In this document: piece after piece, positions 36,726 to 48,431 of the stretch
How the letters are laid out: every line of letters begins with the position of its first letter
How positions within the stretch are numbered: position 1 is the stretch's first letter
Origin: Excoecaria cochinchinensis
Lineage: Eukaryota; Streptophyta; Magnoliopsida; Malpighiales; Euphorbiaceae
Direction: 5' to 3'
Length of the DNA: 64,000 nucleotides
Assembly (NCBI GenBank): GCA_947683425.1
Contig: CANTUQ010000073.1
Coordinates: 14,923,001 to 14,987,000, forward strand
Position numbers and translations under genes: made by a program
Notes under the pieces: model-generated
What the model was told of the DNA's origin: nothing
The model's input: only the letters and a program-made list of their open reading frames with translations
Databases searched by the model: none

Positions 36726-38540
36726 CTATAATGGATCATAGTCCGTAGGCTCCTTAGGATTGCTCTCGTGTGATATGTGTACTAACGGTGTGGCTGGTGC
36801 CGCAGAGGTAGATGGCTGGTCAGCAATATCCACTGGCGGAGATCTAGGAGCTGATGGTTGTGGTGCTCGCAACTCCACCTCCATCTGTCCACCTCGAAAA
36901 GGGTGAGCAAGAGTCCCTATGGTCTCTTTCAGATCATGAACACCCATCTGCAAGATCGCGATGGTTTGAGTGTGGTCTCTAATACGACCGCTCACATTTG
37001 TAAATCTGGTATCCACACCCTCTTGTAGATCCCTCACTGACTGTGATGTACCAAGTGCCAATCCCTCTACCACCTCCAACCGGAGCCTCATCATACTAAC
37101 AGATTCATCCATAACTTATACGGATTCATATACCCACTGTGCCGCCACTGCATGGGAGGCCCTCATAGATTCCTCAAATTTGTCTTAATGTTAAAGTACC
37201 TTGTCCATAAGTTGATCCATGTACGACAATCTCCCGTTATACACAGCTCTATCGCCATGAGCCTCTCATCATCATGTTGGAATTGAGCATCCAATGCTGC
37301 CAACATCTTTCTCTGCATAGCCTGGATGAGGACCTCCATACTAGTCTGGCTCTGCTCCATCCTAGGCTCAGCTGGCGGTGGTAGAGATGTCAAACTAAAT
37401 GCCCCTAGGGAACCTAGGCAGCTGTACGGATGATACCTCCTGGATCTATGGGGATCCAACCCCTGAGTGTGTATATGAGGAGAAGGGCACACTCGATCCT
37501 CTGGAGGGAGTGGCTGTGATGATGGTGTGCAGAAAAGGTCTTCCAAATCTATATCTAAATCCATGCCATCATGTGGTGTGTGAGGCTCTTCCACCTCTGG
37601 CTGTGGATGAGGATGTTCTTCCTCTGGCTGAGGCTAATTCCCACCCAGTACTACAGCTGAAGGTGGAGGTAAATGATAAATTCGTCTGGTCTCTACAATG
37701 GTGAACAACCTGTACCTCCCTGAGTGGTCAGGCATTTGCTCAATCATACCCATAGAACTAGCAAGCGTCCAGTCGACATATATATCACTGTCCACGGGTG
37801 GCCCAAATGTGCTGGGGTCGTGCCTTAGGTGAAGTAGCAATCTGGTGACTACTCCACCTATGCATGTCTATCATGTGGTTCCCCGACCCAGTCTGAGTAA
37901 GTCGGACACTATTCATGGCCGATATTGAGCTATGTTCTTGTCACCATATCCCATAAACTCCAAATCTCTTTGGCATTTATAGCACCGGGATTGCCAACTC
38001 GGCCCAAATAACGGCTAGCCAGAACTCATTGGATGTACCTGAAGACCTGTGAAGCCAACAAAGTACTCTTGGCCATATTATGATCATAACAAGATCCTGG
38101 TACCGTAATCAACTCCTATGTATGTGCTTGGACACTCCTATTCGGTATCGGCACCTGGTCTCCAGTCGGAAGACCCAAGATCTATGCAAAACCTCTGCGA
38201 CTCATCGTATGCTCTCGACCTCTGACTTGAAATGTTATGACCTCAGGCTCTGTGTCTGACCTCAAATACCTCGTATACTGGATTGTGGCTAGGAACTCTC
38301 TGGTAACCTCTGGATATGTGAGGTAAGCCGGTGTAAGGAACTCGGTCCAGCCTATTGATGCTAACAAGGTGCCTACTTCCTCCCACATGCCCATTTGTTC
38401 CAAGAACAGTCGGGACATGAATTTACTAGATGAAAACTGTGAGTGGCACAACACCTCAAATCTCCGTCTATGAGCGTCGTTCATCCAGTCTGGGGGTGAA
38501 TCTCTTCAGGTTCTTGAGGTGGATTACGTGGTAGAGGCAT
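36726..38540 (-). pseudogene. accessory gene 1 of element A: ATHILA ORF-1 / putative plant transposon protein-like
   Basis: The ATG at 38540-38538 lies one base after a TTTTTTCAG acceptor on the minus strand. After a short Pro-rich leader and a frameshift near 38495 comes RRRFEVL, then a helical segment with ASIGWTEFL, YPEVTREFLATIQ and EPEVITFQVRGRE (38484-38182), the pattern of the plant ATHILA ORF-1 family. The middle is broken by stops and frameshifts. The C-terminal part (37112-36726) is a predicted coiled coil followed by a Pro/Ser-rich tail. It is sense relative to element A but outside gag-pol and has its own promoter-like upstream. Role of the family is unknown. Confidence 0.65.
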
Positions 38541-38541
38541 T

Positions 38542-39082
38542 CTGAAAAAACATCAAACAATTAGTTCGTTCAAACCATTTTAATGAAACATATATATAAT
38601 GCTTTAATTATTATTTGATAAGCTATGCAAACAAGTCATAGGCTGGAGCCACACTATTTACAATATTTACATGTTTCAACTATGTAGTTATTTTTACGAT
38701 CTTCGAAAATTTGGGCTAAAATGTGCCCAACCTCCTGCGTAAAAAAGACATATTTGAACAGGCCTCAGGCCCAAACGATAAACTCAATAAAGTATATCAT
38801 GCAGTGTATAAATTATGCCGCAAATAATTTAGAATTTAACATTTATTCATTATTTTACAAAAATAAACATTCTCATCTTCATTACTTTATTTTTTATACA
38901 TCTCTTTTCCACTTTTTTTTTTCACATTGTTCTTCACGTTGGCAATGGCTGCCAACTCCATTAACACAATTTTTTTCCTCAAAATTCCTATATTTTGTCA
39001 TATATTCACTTAAAATATGTTTCTAACATAAAAGTATACAAAATAAAGTAGCTAAGGGAGAGAAAATACACTGAAAACTAAC
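38542..39082 (-). other. inferred 5' UTR intron of accessory gene 1
   Basis: Minus-strand donor ACCAG|GTTAGT and acceptor TTTTTTCAG one base before the ATG. No ORF inside. Confidence 0.5.
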
Positions 39083-39300
39083 CTGGTAATCGAAGTAGCC
39101 ACTAAAAAAACTGAAGAAAAACATGAAAAAAATTTTGTCACTACGTAGACAACTAAACAAGGATTGCTTTAGTGCAAATGATACGCAAATCGGTGCGCGG
39201 ATGGAGGAGATATGATTGAAAAACCGAATGGAAATAAAGCAAATATGAAAATTTAAGAAATTGGAGGAGAGAAAAAAAATAAGGGGTGGTGAGAGGAGGG

Positions 39301-39618
39301 ATTTTTATACCCTACTTTAAGGGGTAGCCAGCCAAGGCCTCGGTGGGCAAGGCCCGGGCTTACATCATAAGCCCGCCCCTCGGCAATTAATTATATATAT
39401 ATATATATTTTTTTCTTTTTTACTCCTTAAAAATTCGAGATTGATCTTTCGGACGACGTCAACGCCAAATTTTCTTGCAAAAATTAAAAAAACAAATGCA
39501 TAAGGGTAAGTTATCTAAGTGAATGCATGAGCCATGCAAAATGCAAGGGATAGATTCACCCAAGCAACTCAGAGTTGAGGGTCGGCTTAGCCGGCCCTCA
39601 CTTGGCTTCCATAAAAGA
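39301..39618. promoter_or_regulatory. divergent promoter region of element A accessory genes
   Basis: Minus-strand TATAAAAAT at 39301-39309 with a GC-rich GCCCGGGCTTACATCATAAG/GCCCGCCCCTCGG block just upstream (39321-39385). Plus-strand CATAAAAGA at 39610-39618 with GTCGGCTTAGCCGGCCCTC just upstream (39570-39606). The two TATA-like boxes point away from each other, about 300 bp apart, towards the two accessory genes. Confidence 0.5.
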
Positions 39619-39766
39619 AGCCATTGCTTCTTGATTTTTATGCCCTTCTTCTTCCAAACTTCTGGGTCAGAGGTCTCAGTCCGGTATTTCTCTCATTTCT
39701 CTTTCAGTTTATTTCCATTCTATCTTCTAGTTTTATTTATTCTTTTCTTTTTCAATCAGTCCAAAT

Positions 39767-41115
39767 ATGTCGGCATCGGCCATTAACAAACTGCACTGGC
39801 TCTTGGATGATCCTAAAAATTGGAAAAATTTCGTTTTGGTCCCTTATTCTAATATGAGACTTTTAAGAAGGGTTAAGCTTGATAAAAACCTCCTCTTGGC
39901 TGCGTTCGTTTCCGGGATCCTTGATTCCACAATTTTCGATTTACTCATCAAGAGCTATGCCCCTTGGCTGAGGAATTCACCGCTATTACTGGTAGTAGGT
40001 TTTCTCCGAGGATACTACCTTGTGTTCCAAACTACGTGCCAAGCTATCTTAGGGATGTGGCACATGTCTTAGGCATTTCACCATCAATGGCTTCTCGATT
40101 GGTGCCTAGAGATGACTCTTTTCATCCAAAGCCCCTGATTGATGCACTCGGCAACTTCATAGATGTGCCTACCTATCATGTCAGTGTAATCCTGCTAGCT
40201 TGTCTGTCCAAATACCTGACTGTGACCTCTGATGAACTGACTGGAGACTATCACTTATTTAGCATCGTAGATGGTATTTATCGTAGATTGACCCAATTCT
40301 CGGTGATCTTAGCTGAGACAATTCTCGGCTTAGATGCTCTCTGCATCGACTCTGCTGCTTTCATGGCCGGAAGCCCCTTATTGCTCCAGGTAAAATTTGT
40401 CATTATTTTAAAGGTAGTGTGCACTTTACACTAGCTTTTCTTGTCGAGAAATATGTCATTTTCTAATTTTCGCATAACCCTATGCCTAATTTTTGTCTGG
40501 AGCGGACCCAACCCATTTCTGCGGCTTTTTTTTAAGATAGATTGCCTGTTTCTAGGTTTTCACTCTACCTTTACTTTGTTTTATTCTTTTCCTTCTTAGG
40601 TGTGGCTGCAGGAAAAGCTGAGGCTGTTATCAGAACCTCCCCCTAGGGTGATCAGCACATATTCGCTGAGGCATTTTCTCCCTAGACAGTAGATGTACGA
40701 CTTCAATTCTCCTTATGATGGTTTCGTACGGATAGCCACCGTAGTGGACGACGATATTAGCTTCAGAAGCCCCTGGGTGAGCTTGCATTATTTGACTCGG
40801 GAAGGATCTTCGGGGTGTGTTTTATTATGTGGGCTCCATGGAGCTACTCTTTGTATCACAGCTCGATGTGCCTAACAGTTCGGAGAAAAATAGGATATCG
40901 TGAGATGTCCACTATCTTTTCGGGGTTGCTCTTTATCTGTTGCATTCACATCCTGTTACCAAGGCCTCTGGGTGCAACTCCCCTTGAAGACTATCATCCC
41001 AAGGACAGAGGATTGTGACTTCACCACCTTAGTTAAGTACAACAGATGGGTACTTAGCCCTACTACTGAGAATAGGTCTCATTGGTTTAGACATCTGGCT
41101 GACGAAGACAATTAG
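39767..41115 (+). pseudogene. accessory gene 2 of element A, antisense: plant mobile-element protein (DUF7745-like)
   Basis: The ATG at 39767 follows a TC-rich leader. Exon 1 ends at 40389 and intron 40390-40599 (CAG|GTAAAA ... CTTAG) joins LLLQ to VWLQEKL in frame. The segment PTYHVSVILLACLSKY ... FSVILAETI ... LLLQVWLQ resembles the DUF7745-type domain of plant transposon-linked proteins; the second exon has CGLHG and WAPWS traces. A frameshift near 39958, a TAG at 40690-40692 and more shifts in exon 2 break it. It is antisense to element A's pol. Family assignment is from pattern memory only. Confidence 0.5.
40390..40599 (+). other. intron of accessory gene 2
   Basis: 210 bp, donor GTAAAATT, T-rich 3' end with CTTCTTAG. 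Its middle is clearly related to 58350-58560 in element B. Confidence 0.65.
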
Positions 41116-42234
41116 AGAATAGTCATTAGATAGATAAATGATGTATTTCTTTTTAAGATAAAACTAAAGATTAATGAGAATGCAAATTGAGTTCTTTCAT
41201 TAATTGCAAAATTGTGTACATTTCCATATGATTTCATCATACTGTGATGCGCGCCGGATCCTCGCGGCTACCCATGGGACCGCCCGCTTGAGGGCGATCG
41301 GGGCATTTGTGGGTCCGTTGACAGCTTGCAATAAATCGCAAGTGCGTCTATGTTGGGCAACAAGGAGGTTTTATGGAGTCGCCACCCAATAGAACATTGG
41401 GAAAGTTTCTCTCGCCTCGGAGAGCCTAAGACTGCACTTAGTATCCATTTTGGGCTAGCCAGAGGGGTCTTGGAAGGTAAACCTCTCGCCCTAAGGAGCC
41501 TAGGATTAGCGCTAAAGTCTCGTGGCACAAAAAGGTGTCTTGGAGGGTAGACCTCTAGCCTCTTTGAGCCCAAAGACCGGAGCTGGGTCCGGGATTTCTC
41601 ATCTATTTCTACCTCGGTTATTTTATGATCAAATTTTAATTGTCATTAATTCGCTCTCTCTCCACACGATGCAATTGATCGAAGGCGCATTCATTCATAT
41701 TTGGAAAGCCATAAATGGGCAAGTAAATATCAAAAGCAATAGATTACAATAATACAAGGAGCGGAATACAATTCCCTTTTGTAAATGTGCGATACATACA
41801 CGAATCGGGGTATTGCTTATTTTGAGGACTTTGGTCCTCGCATGCATCATTATTAAAAATTGGATGTTTTTATTTGTGATGATTTTTATTGGATAAAAAT
41901 AGGGCATTGGACCCTTGCATTTATACAAACCTCGTTTTTACTTGAGTATAAAACATTGATCCATTTTTACACTTAGCGAGATATGAAAAGAGTATATCCA
42001 TGTACATAAATAGTCAATGAATAACAAATAAAGGAAATAATAAAGAAGGTTAGGAAACTAAACCGGACGAAATCCTCCGAATATGGTAGATAACCCCTCA
42101 AGCTCAGGATGGTCCCGGGAAATCAACACATTGCTCACAGAAAGTTAAAGGATGTTAATATAAAAAGAATCAACATAAATAAAGTCAAAAGGACTTGAAA
42201 GAGATAAAAAAGATTTGAAGATATGGAGACAGAA

Positions 42235-42370
42235 CCCAGCGACGGCCTTTCTTAGGTGACCGACGGGCGTCTGTCAAATTGATTGACATGTCCGTCGCTC
42301 ACTCAAGTGGAAGAGTGTCTGTGAGTGGGGTGACCGACGGGCGTCGGTACAGAAGATGACCTGTCGGTCA
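42235..42370. repeat. GC-rich palindromic island, U5 side
   Basis: Contains GACCGACGGGCGTCTGT at 42258-42274 and GACCGACGGGCGTCGG at 42332-42347; CCGACG-GG-CGTCGG is a 2-bp-spaced palindrome. Confidence 0.85.
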
Positions 42371-42862
42371 CCACTGTCTCCAAAAAAAACAGCAAAAAGG
42401 ATTCTTTTTGAAGGTCAAAAAAGGGTTTTAACACAAGATGAGATAAAGAGAGTCAAAATAAAGAAAAATAATGACAAAATTGAAAGAATCAACAAAATAA
42501 GGAATAAATATGAAATGATATGGAGAAGGGATCCGGAATATTTACCCTCAGATAATTGCGTTGGGTGAGATTCTTGTGTTGATTAGAGCCCCGCGCGTTC
42601 CACGAGAAGCAAATATGAAGGATCAAAGAAAGGAAAATGGACTATTTCTTCTTTAACCCCTCAAAAGACTTATTTTGGAATCAAAATCTAAAGAAAACTA
42701 ATTAGTTTTTAGTTCTTTTTGATTGATTTGATCCTCCTTTAAAGAGATTTCTTTATGAAATGTGTTTGCTGGAAGAGAGAAAATATGCTTGAATTTTGGC
42801 AGAGTTTCCCCTCTTGAAAATTTTTGGAACCCTTTTCTAGTGAAAATTCAGAGCTTTTATAA

Positions 42863-43095
42863 GCCAGGCACGACCGACGGGCGTCTGTGTATGGAGGCGG
42901 GCGTCGAAAGAATCCTTCTGACATAAGGATTCGTCCGACGGCCCTGCCACATCCACCGACGGGCGTCGGAACGGTTGCGTGCTCCGGGAAACCAGGCGGC
43001 GCTCTGACAGGGGCGGTGATTTTCCGACGGGTGTCGGAAAATACCATAGGCCGTCTGTGACCCTAAGCGACGGGCTGGCCTCACAGACAGGCTGG
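42863..43095. repeat. GC-rich palindromic island, U3 side
   Basis: Starts at the minus-strand TATA box. GACCGACGGGCGTCTGT at 42872-42888 is identical to the copy in the U5-side island. Several further ACGGGCGTCGG and GGCCGTCTGTG words. Confidence 0.85.
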
Positions 43096-43280
43096 CCGTC
43101 TGTGGAGAAAAAATGCCCTGTTTTCTCCCCCTCTGCCTACGAAAGGTAAAAAGACTCACTCCTCGTGGAACGCGGGACTAAAACCCCCAAATCCAAACCA
43201 TTTATACAGGCTCGGATACTGATTTCATCATAGGGTAACCTCTGATCCGGACCGCTCCGGGACACGGTGCTTACACATAC

Positions 43281-43538
43281 ATGATCCTCAATTGATAAAA
43301 AACTCAAAAGTATAAGACTACACCTAATCTCGGGATAGATCTTATAAGAATCAAACTTCTGTTATCAATCAACCCTCTCGGATTTTTATGATTGAACATT
43401 TTCTCTCGGCCCTTAATTTTTGCCCAGAATGCCTTTTTTTGATATTTACCCTGACAAGGCACCTAATTTTAGCAAGGTCTCATTTCTTCGGTTTTTGACC
43501 CGTGGGGCATTTATTCTCTTCTTTTGATTTTTTGGTCT
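43281..43538. other. element A sequence downstream of integrase
   Basis: No gene. 43310-43410 is homologous to 58875-58965 of element B (TAATCTCG.GATAGATCTT, TCAATCA.CCCTCTCGG), so both elements share a 3' region. Confidence 0.75.
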
Positions 43539-44494
43539 TTAGCCATAGAACCTTTTTAGTTTGTCAATATTGAATGGTTTTTTAAATTCTTTTCCATCAC
43601 TGTATGTCAAGATCACTACTCCCTTTGTTAGTAACTTTTTCAGCACATACGCACCTTCCCAGGTCGGCCTAAATTTTCCTTGGATGTCTGGCATCCCTGG
43701 CCTCATCTACTTGAATACCAGATCCCCTTTTTTCAACGGATGCTTTCTTACCTTCTTACCAAATGATCGAGTTAGTCTTTTGTAATAGACTTGATTGTGA
43801 TAATAAGCTCGCAATCTATCCTCATCTAATAGATTCAATTGCAGTAATTGCTATTGTGCCCATTCTGCCTCTGGAATCTTGGCTTCCATGACTACTCCCA
43901 AAGATCTGAGTTCGATTTCAACTAGCAAGACTACTTTAGTCCTGTATACAAGAGAAAATGGTGTTGCTCCTGTCGAGCTTCTGATAGTGGTTCTATAACC
44001 CTAGAGTGCAAAAGGTAGCTTTTCCGCCCAGTCTTTATAGTTATGTACCATCTTGGCTAGTATTCTTTTGACATCCTTATTTGCTGCTTCCACCACCCCA
44101 TTAGCCTGAGGTTGGTAAGGGCAAGGCATGTAGTGCTGGATCACATATTTCTAAAGCACTCATTTAGTTTCAGCCAAGAATTGTACCCCATTATCAGATA
44201 CAATATGGTGCGAGAGGCCGTATCTGCATATCAAATTCTGCTCGATGAACCTAGCTATGTCTCTAGCATTGATCTTCTTAAAAGATTCAGCTTTGACCCA
44301 TTTAGTGAAGTAATCGATGGCGACTATAGTGAACCTATGCACATTAGAAGCTGTAGGATGTATCTCGCCTATGATATCTATTCCCCAAGCTATAAATGGC
44401 CGTGGAGACATTAAGTATAACTAGCATTGCTTTATGTATTTTGAAAAATCTATATCCACCATGAGCTAATTTAATCCTAGGCGCATGATCTTAT
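43539..44494 (-). pseudogene. integrase core and C-terminus of element A
   Basis: The core at 44411-44160 shows WGIDIIG (first catalytic Asp), HRFTIVAIDYFTKW, and SDNGVQF (second Asp intact). A frameshift near 44120 separates it from a downstream ANGVVEAANK stretch with the Glu. The C-terminal part has KGDLVFK and PTWEGAYVLKK, ending at TAA 43541-43539. Compared with the Tat element at 5124 the metal ligands are all present, but stops and shifts disable it. Confidence 0.85.
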
Positions 44495-45013
44495 TTGCTA
44501 AAGTTAAGCCATTCATGTGAGCCCCGTAGACTCCAGCATGAACCTCCTCCATAACCCCTATCAGCCTCATTCTCAGCCAAACATCTTAATTGGATACCAT
44601 CAACTTGCCTCTTATATAATGTGCCACCTACACTGATGAATTGGGTTGAAAACTTTCGGATCATTCTTTGGTCCTTCTCGGTGGCTTCTTTTGAAAAAAT
44701 TGACCTTTCTAAATAATTCTGAATATCGTAGTACCAAGAGTTTCCATCGGCAACCTCAATATCCATCACTTGCTCGGTTTCAAAACAAGGCTTTTCCAAA
44801 CTAGAGATTAAAATGGGTCTCATAACGACTCCTGCTGAATTATCCCATATGAACACTAAAGTCGTGAGAGCATTAGCTAGTTGATTCTTATCCCTAGGGA
44901 CAAAGTGAAAAGTGCAAGTCTCAAACTGGCTACTCAACATTCTCAAGTACTTTAAATAGGGCAACAACCTCTCATCTTTAACTGACCATTACCTCCTAAT
45001 CTGATGGATTACC
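44495..45013 (-). pseudogene. archaeal-type RNase H tail and integrase N-terminus of element A
   Basis: The frame 44967-44491 starts with LPYLKYLRML and FHFVPRDKNQLANALTTL, the end of the second (archaeal-type) RNase H typical of the Ogre/Tat lineage. It goes on to a spacer and GGTLYKRQVDG before the zinc-binding module, which is corrupted (only C and H traces near 44550). The 5' end is cut by the solo LTR at 45014. Confidence 0.8.
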
Positions 45014-45331
45014 TGTAACACCCCGATACCCTCGTTGGAAGGATACCGGAGCGCCACGCGCACAAATACATTTACATACTCAAGCATGCTAGAAACAGTT
45101 ACATATAATAATAAAGATATCAAATCCTTATATAAATAACCATATAGTTTTACAAAACGGGATTTGTAAAAGATAAACATTTACATATACAAAATGATTC
45201 TTATACAAAAATTACATTTTTCCAAAATCAGTCCCCATATAAAAAAATACAGTGAAAGACAAAATAACTCCAACTAAAGACTTCTAGTGGCCGACCTGCA
45301 GATGTCTGACTCCAAAAGAACCTGCCACCTA

Positions 45332-45350
45332 CACGGGAAAAGAGCCCGTG
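45332..45350 (-). promoter_or_regulatory. conserved LTR hairpin (family G, minus)
   Basis: Stem CACGGG / CCCGTG with a 7-nt loop. On the minus strand it is preceded by CTTAG and followed by TAGGTGG. AAGCG-x4-CGCTT hairpin adjoins. Confidence 0.65.
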
Positions 45351-46265
45351 CTAAGCGATAACGCTTAGTGGGGAGGAACAACACAAACAGAACATGCATA
45401 TACAACAACTACTATAACAACTCATGACTCATATGGCAATAAAACATGTAAGCAATATTCCATTTATAATCATACAAAACATCAATCCTATTAATAAACA
45501 TGGCATAATATTATCACTCATACCTCATATGTATTCTTATAATATAAAACAAGTAATTAATTGAATCATATTTAACTTCAAGTATTGCAACATAACCAAT
45601 CATATTTCATATACAACACGTATTAACATATAAGCCTGATATTCATTAACTAGTGGATACGGGACTTCGATACTGAAAAGACACAGTATCCAAGCATATG
45701 GAGACATGGGTCTCAAACATCTTATGTGACGCAAACGGGGCCAAATCAAAGACCCAAACGGGGCCTCCATATGGTAGCTACACTTACACATATTACTCAA
45801 CCCTAGATAAGCGCTTATCTTATCCACTAACTATGACTGATCAGGCTTAAAAATTTAATACAACAATATACACACAACTCATTGTCATATAGTAGCGTAT
45901 ACTACCAATGAAATCATATAACTTATGCATACATGCCATCCTAAACTCATTCACATACAATATATATATATATATGATTGCATTCTAACTTGTACATATT
46001 ATTACATATTAGCACCCACATGTTTATACGCATTCACATACATAATTCTTCACGCTTAGGGCACTCATTTCTTAATGTTAAACATATAGTTCAACATACA
46101 AATATACAATGCATTATTCATTTCCACATCACATATATACACATATTCATATGTTAAACACATTAGAATTTTCAAATAATGTATTTAAACTAGTTTAGAT
46201 TCCATTTGGCATACATATGTAACATTTGATGATGTTTAATAAAGGAAAATGCAAGTTGAAGGTAC

Positions 46266-46372
46266 CTCACGGTGGTAACCTTTTGGTTGTGACCGTGAGG
46301 TCCAAAAATAGGCAATTCTGCCTTCTCTCGGCATTGTTCACAGTGGTAACCATTTTGGTTGCCACCGTGACA
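46266..46372. repeat. two large imperfect hairpins in family G LTR
   Basis: CTCACGGTGGTAACC / GGTTGTGACCGTGAG and CACAGTGGTAACC / GGTTGCCACCGTG, each around a short T-rich loop. Confidence 0.8.
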
Positions 46373-47777
46373 TACCAAAATAAGCAAAACAGAAGCTAAA
46401 CTTCAGGACTGCTTCACTCCACAATTTTGTACAGCCTATACCGATGTCTAAACCTCATTTTTAGACAAAGTGTCCTTCTTAACAATTGTTTCCTAGGATG
46501 TTAAGTTTCTAATGGAATAAGTTCCAGGTCGTTTGGACTCCTAAAGCAATAGATATGAGTCAAACACTATGGACTGTTCCAATGAGCCTACCTGGGTAGA
46601 GACACGTCCGGTTTTTGCCATTTTTAAGCCTCTTAATGACAGAATTAATTTATGATCACTCTTAGACTTTTAAAGGTACATTAGTCATAGTTTAAATGGC
46701 GCAACAAACACTCATATTGGAGTTTTCAAACTATATCTATGATCAAAACAATACACAGAGGTCTGGTAAGACATAAACAGAATTCTCCCAAAACTAGGGT
46801 ATATACTCAAATTATAAGCTCAATAATCATTCAATCAGCAATCTCAACACAAGTCAATTAAATATCTCAATTATATTATCTATCAATATTCATATACACA
46901 AAGCTATTTGACTCATGCATTTTCATATACCATAAATACACAAATAATATTAACATTCAACTCAAAAACAGGATCCAAAATGAGATGGACAAAACACTCC
47001 AAATAAATTCCCAAACATATAACAAAGTAAGCTCCCAAACCTGGAATGGAGCTCAAACTTCACTTCCTTCAAGCCACAACCTTTCCTTTCCCTTTATCCT
47101 TCCTCTTTTCTTCAGATTCTTGCAACCAATCAAAACAATAATTCTATTAACCCATGAACATAACCTTTAAAAACCCAATTAATCCAGTAGAAGGAGAAGA
47201 AGAAGAATACCCAAAGCAACTACAGCTACTTACCTCTTAGAATCCTTCAAAACTCAAACCCTAGCTCAAAAATGGAAGAATACCCACATGCAAGACTTGA
47301 GAGAGTAGGAAATGGAGATGAGGAGAAGAGAGAGAGGACGTGAGAAGGGAGAGGGCATTTCCAAAAATAGCTTCCACGGGAAGTTTCACTTCCTTACTCC
47401 CCTCTCTCTACTCCCTCAAATCACAATTAATGCTCCCAATAACTCTCACATATGTCACTCTACCATTGGCCCTTGATCTCATCTTTGACTAACAATCCAT
47501 TGCACCACACTAGACTCACACCATATAATTTCCTTATAAAACACTTCTTACATCCAAGTTACCATGCACACATACTACTAGATTATTCCACAACAAAAGT
47601 ACCCTACATCCATACATCACATGTATACCATATAATTCCTTCATTTAACTTAACTAAATTAATTCTTTGCAATAAAGTCCTTATTATCCAAATTTTCTTT
47701 TGCTAAAATTACTGATATGCTCTAAATATTCCGACATACCACACAGATTCCGACTAGGCCTATTTTGGGTTGTTACA

Positions 47778-48431
47778 TTACCAATGATGAATTTTTGAAG
47801 ACTTTCGTCGTCTTTGCCCCCAAAGCTAACAGTACTTCTAACTCAAAAATGTAAGCTTCATATTCGGCTTCATTTTCAGTAACTTTGTACCTCAACGTCT
47901 TGGCTAACAATAGCTTCTTAACATTTGGGGTCGTAAGAATGATCCCTGCTCCTGCCTCTTTATTGTTAACATCTACCACCCTTATACCGCTATGGCCATG
48001 ACATTTTCATCTGGGAAATTGTATTCAAACTTGTCTCCTTCAATAGGATGTTCAGCTAAGAACTCAGCTACAGCCTTTCCCTTAATGGTTTTCCTCGTAA
48101 TGTATTCTACATCGAATTCTTGCAACAGTAACAACCACCTACCCATTTTTCCTAGTAGAGAGGGTGCTTCCTGAAGGTACCTAAGTGGGTTATGCTTGGC
48201 GACTGCCTGTATGCTGAAGGAATGAAAGTAGTGTTGTAACTTTTTAGAGGCCCAAATTACTGCTAAGTAGATCTTTTCTACTTCAACATATTTGGCTTCA
48301 TACGAAAATAGTTTCTTGCTAAGGTAATAAATGGCAAACTCCACTCCAAACTTATCCTCCTGAGCCATCATGGCACCCACTGAACTATCTTCTATTGCTA
48401 GATACAGGATTAAAGGTTTAGCAGGCCGCGA
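47778..48431 (-). pseudogene. RNase H and archaeal-type RNase H of element A
   Basis: 48380-47982 has DKFGVEFAIYYLSKKL and KYVEVEKIYLAVIWASKKLQHYF, the gypsy RNase H with its catalytic Glu region, then SLLGKMGRWLLLLQEFDVEY. The next frame (47979-47773) has AGAGIIL and ENEAEYEAYIFEL, the start of the second, archaeal-type RNase H characteristic of Tat/Ogre elements. The gene is interrupted at 47778 by the family G LTR and contains frameshifts near 47980. Confidence 0.87.

Larger units (their letters stand above)
41243..43275 (-). repeat. solo Ogre-type LTR between integrase and accessory gene 2
   Basis: On the minus strand it runs TGTAAGCACCGTGTCCC ... GGCGCGCATCACA, with perfect target duplication CATAC at 41238-41242 and 43276-43280. 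Removing it joins sequence that aligns without a gap to element B at about 58790-58890. It belongs to the same subfamily as B. Minus TATA-like TTATAAAAG at 42854-42862. Confidence 0.92.
45014..47777 (-). repeat. solo LTR, Tekay-like family G, minus orientation
   Basis: On the minus strand it runs TGTAACAACCCAAAATAGG ... TATCGGGGTGTTACA, with perfect target duplication TTACC at 45009-45013 and 47778-47782, within the second RNase H of element A. It contains hairpin clusters at 46266-46372 and the conserved TTAG-hairpin-TAGGT motif at 45332-45350. Confidence 0.93.

Noticed and set aside
41243..43275. 3' LTR of element A
   Set aside because: First reading because it adjoins integrase, but the perfect CATAC duplication and continuity of the flanks with element B show a solo LTR insertion; the true 3' LTR is at 25928-30364.
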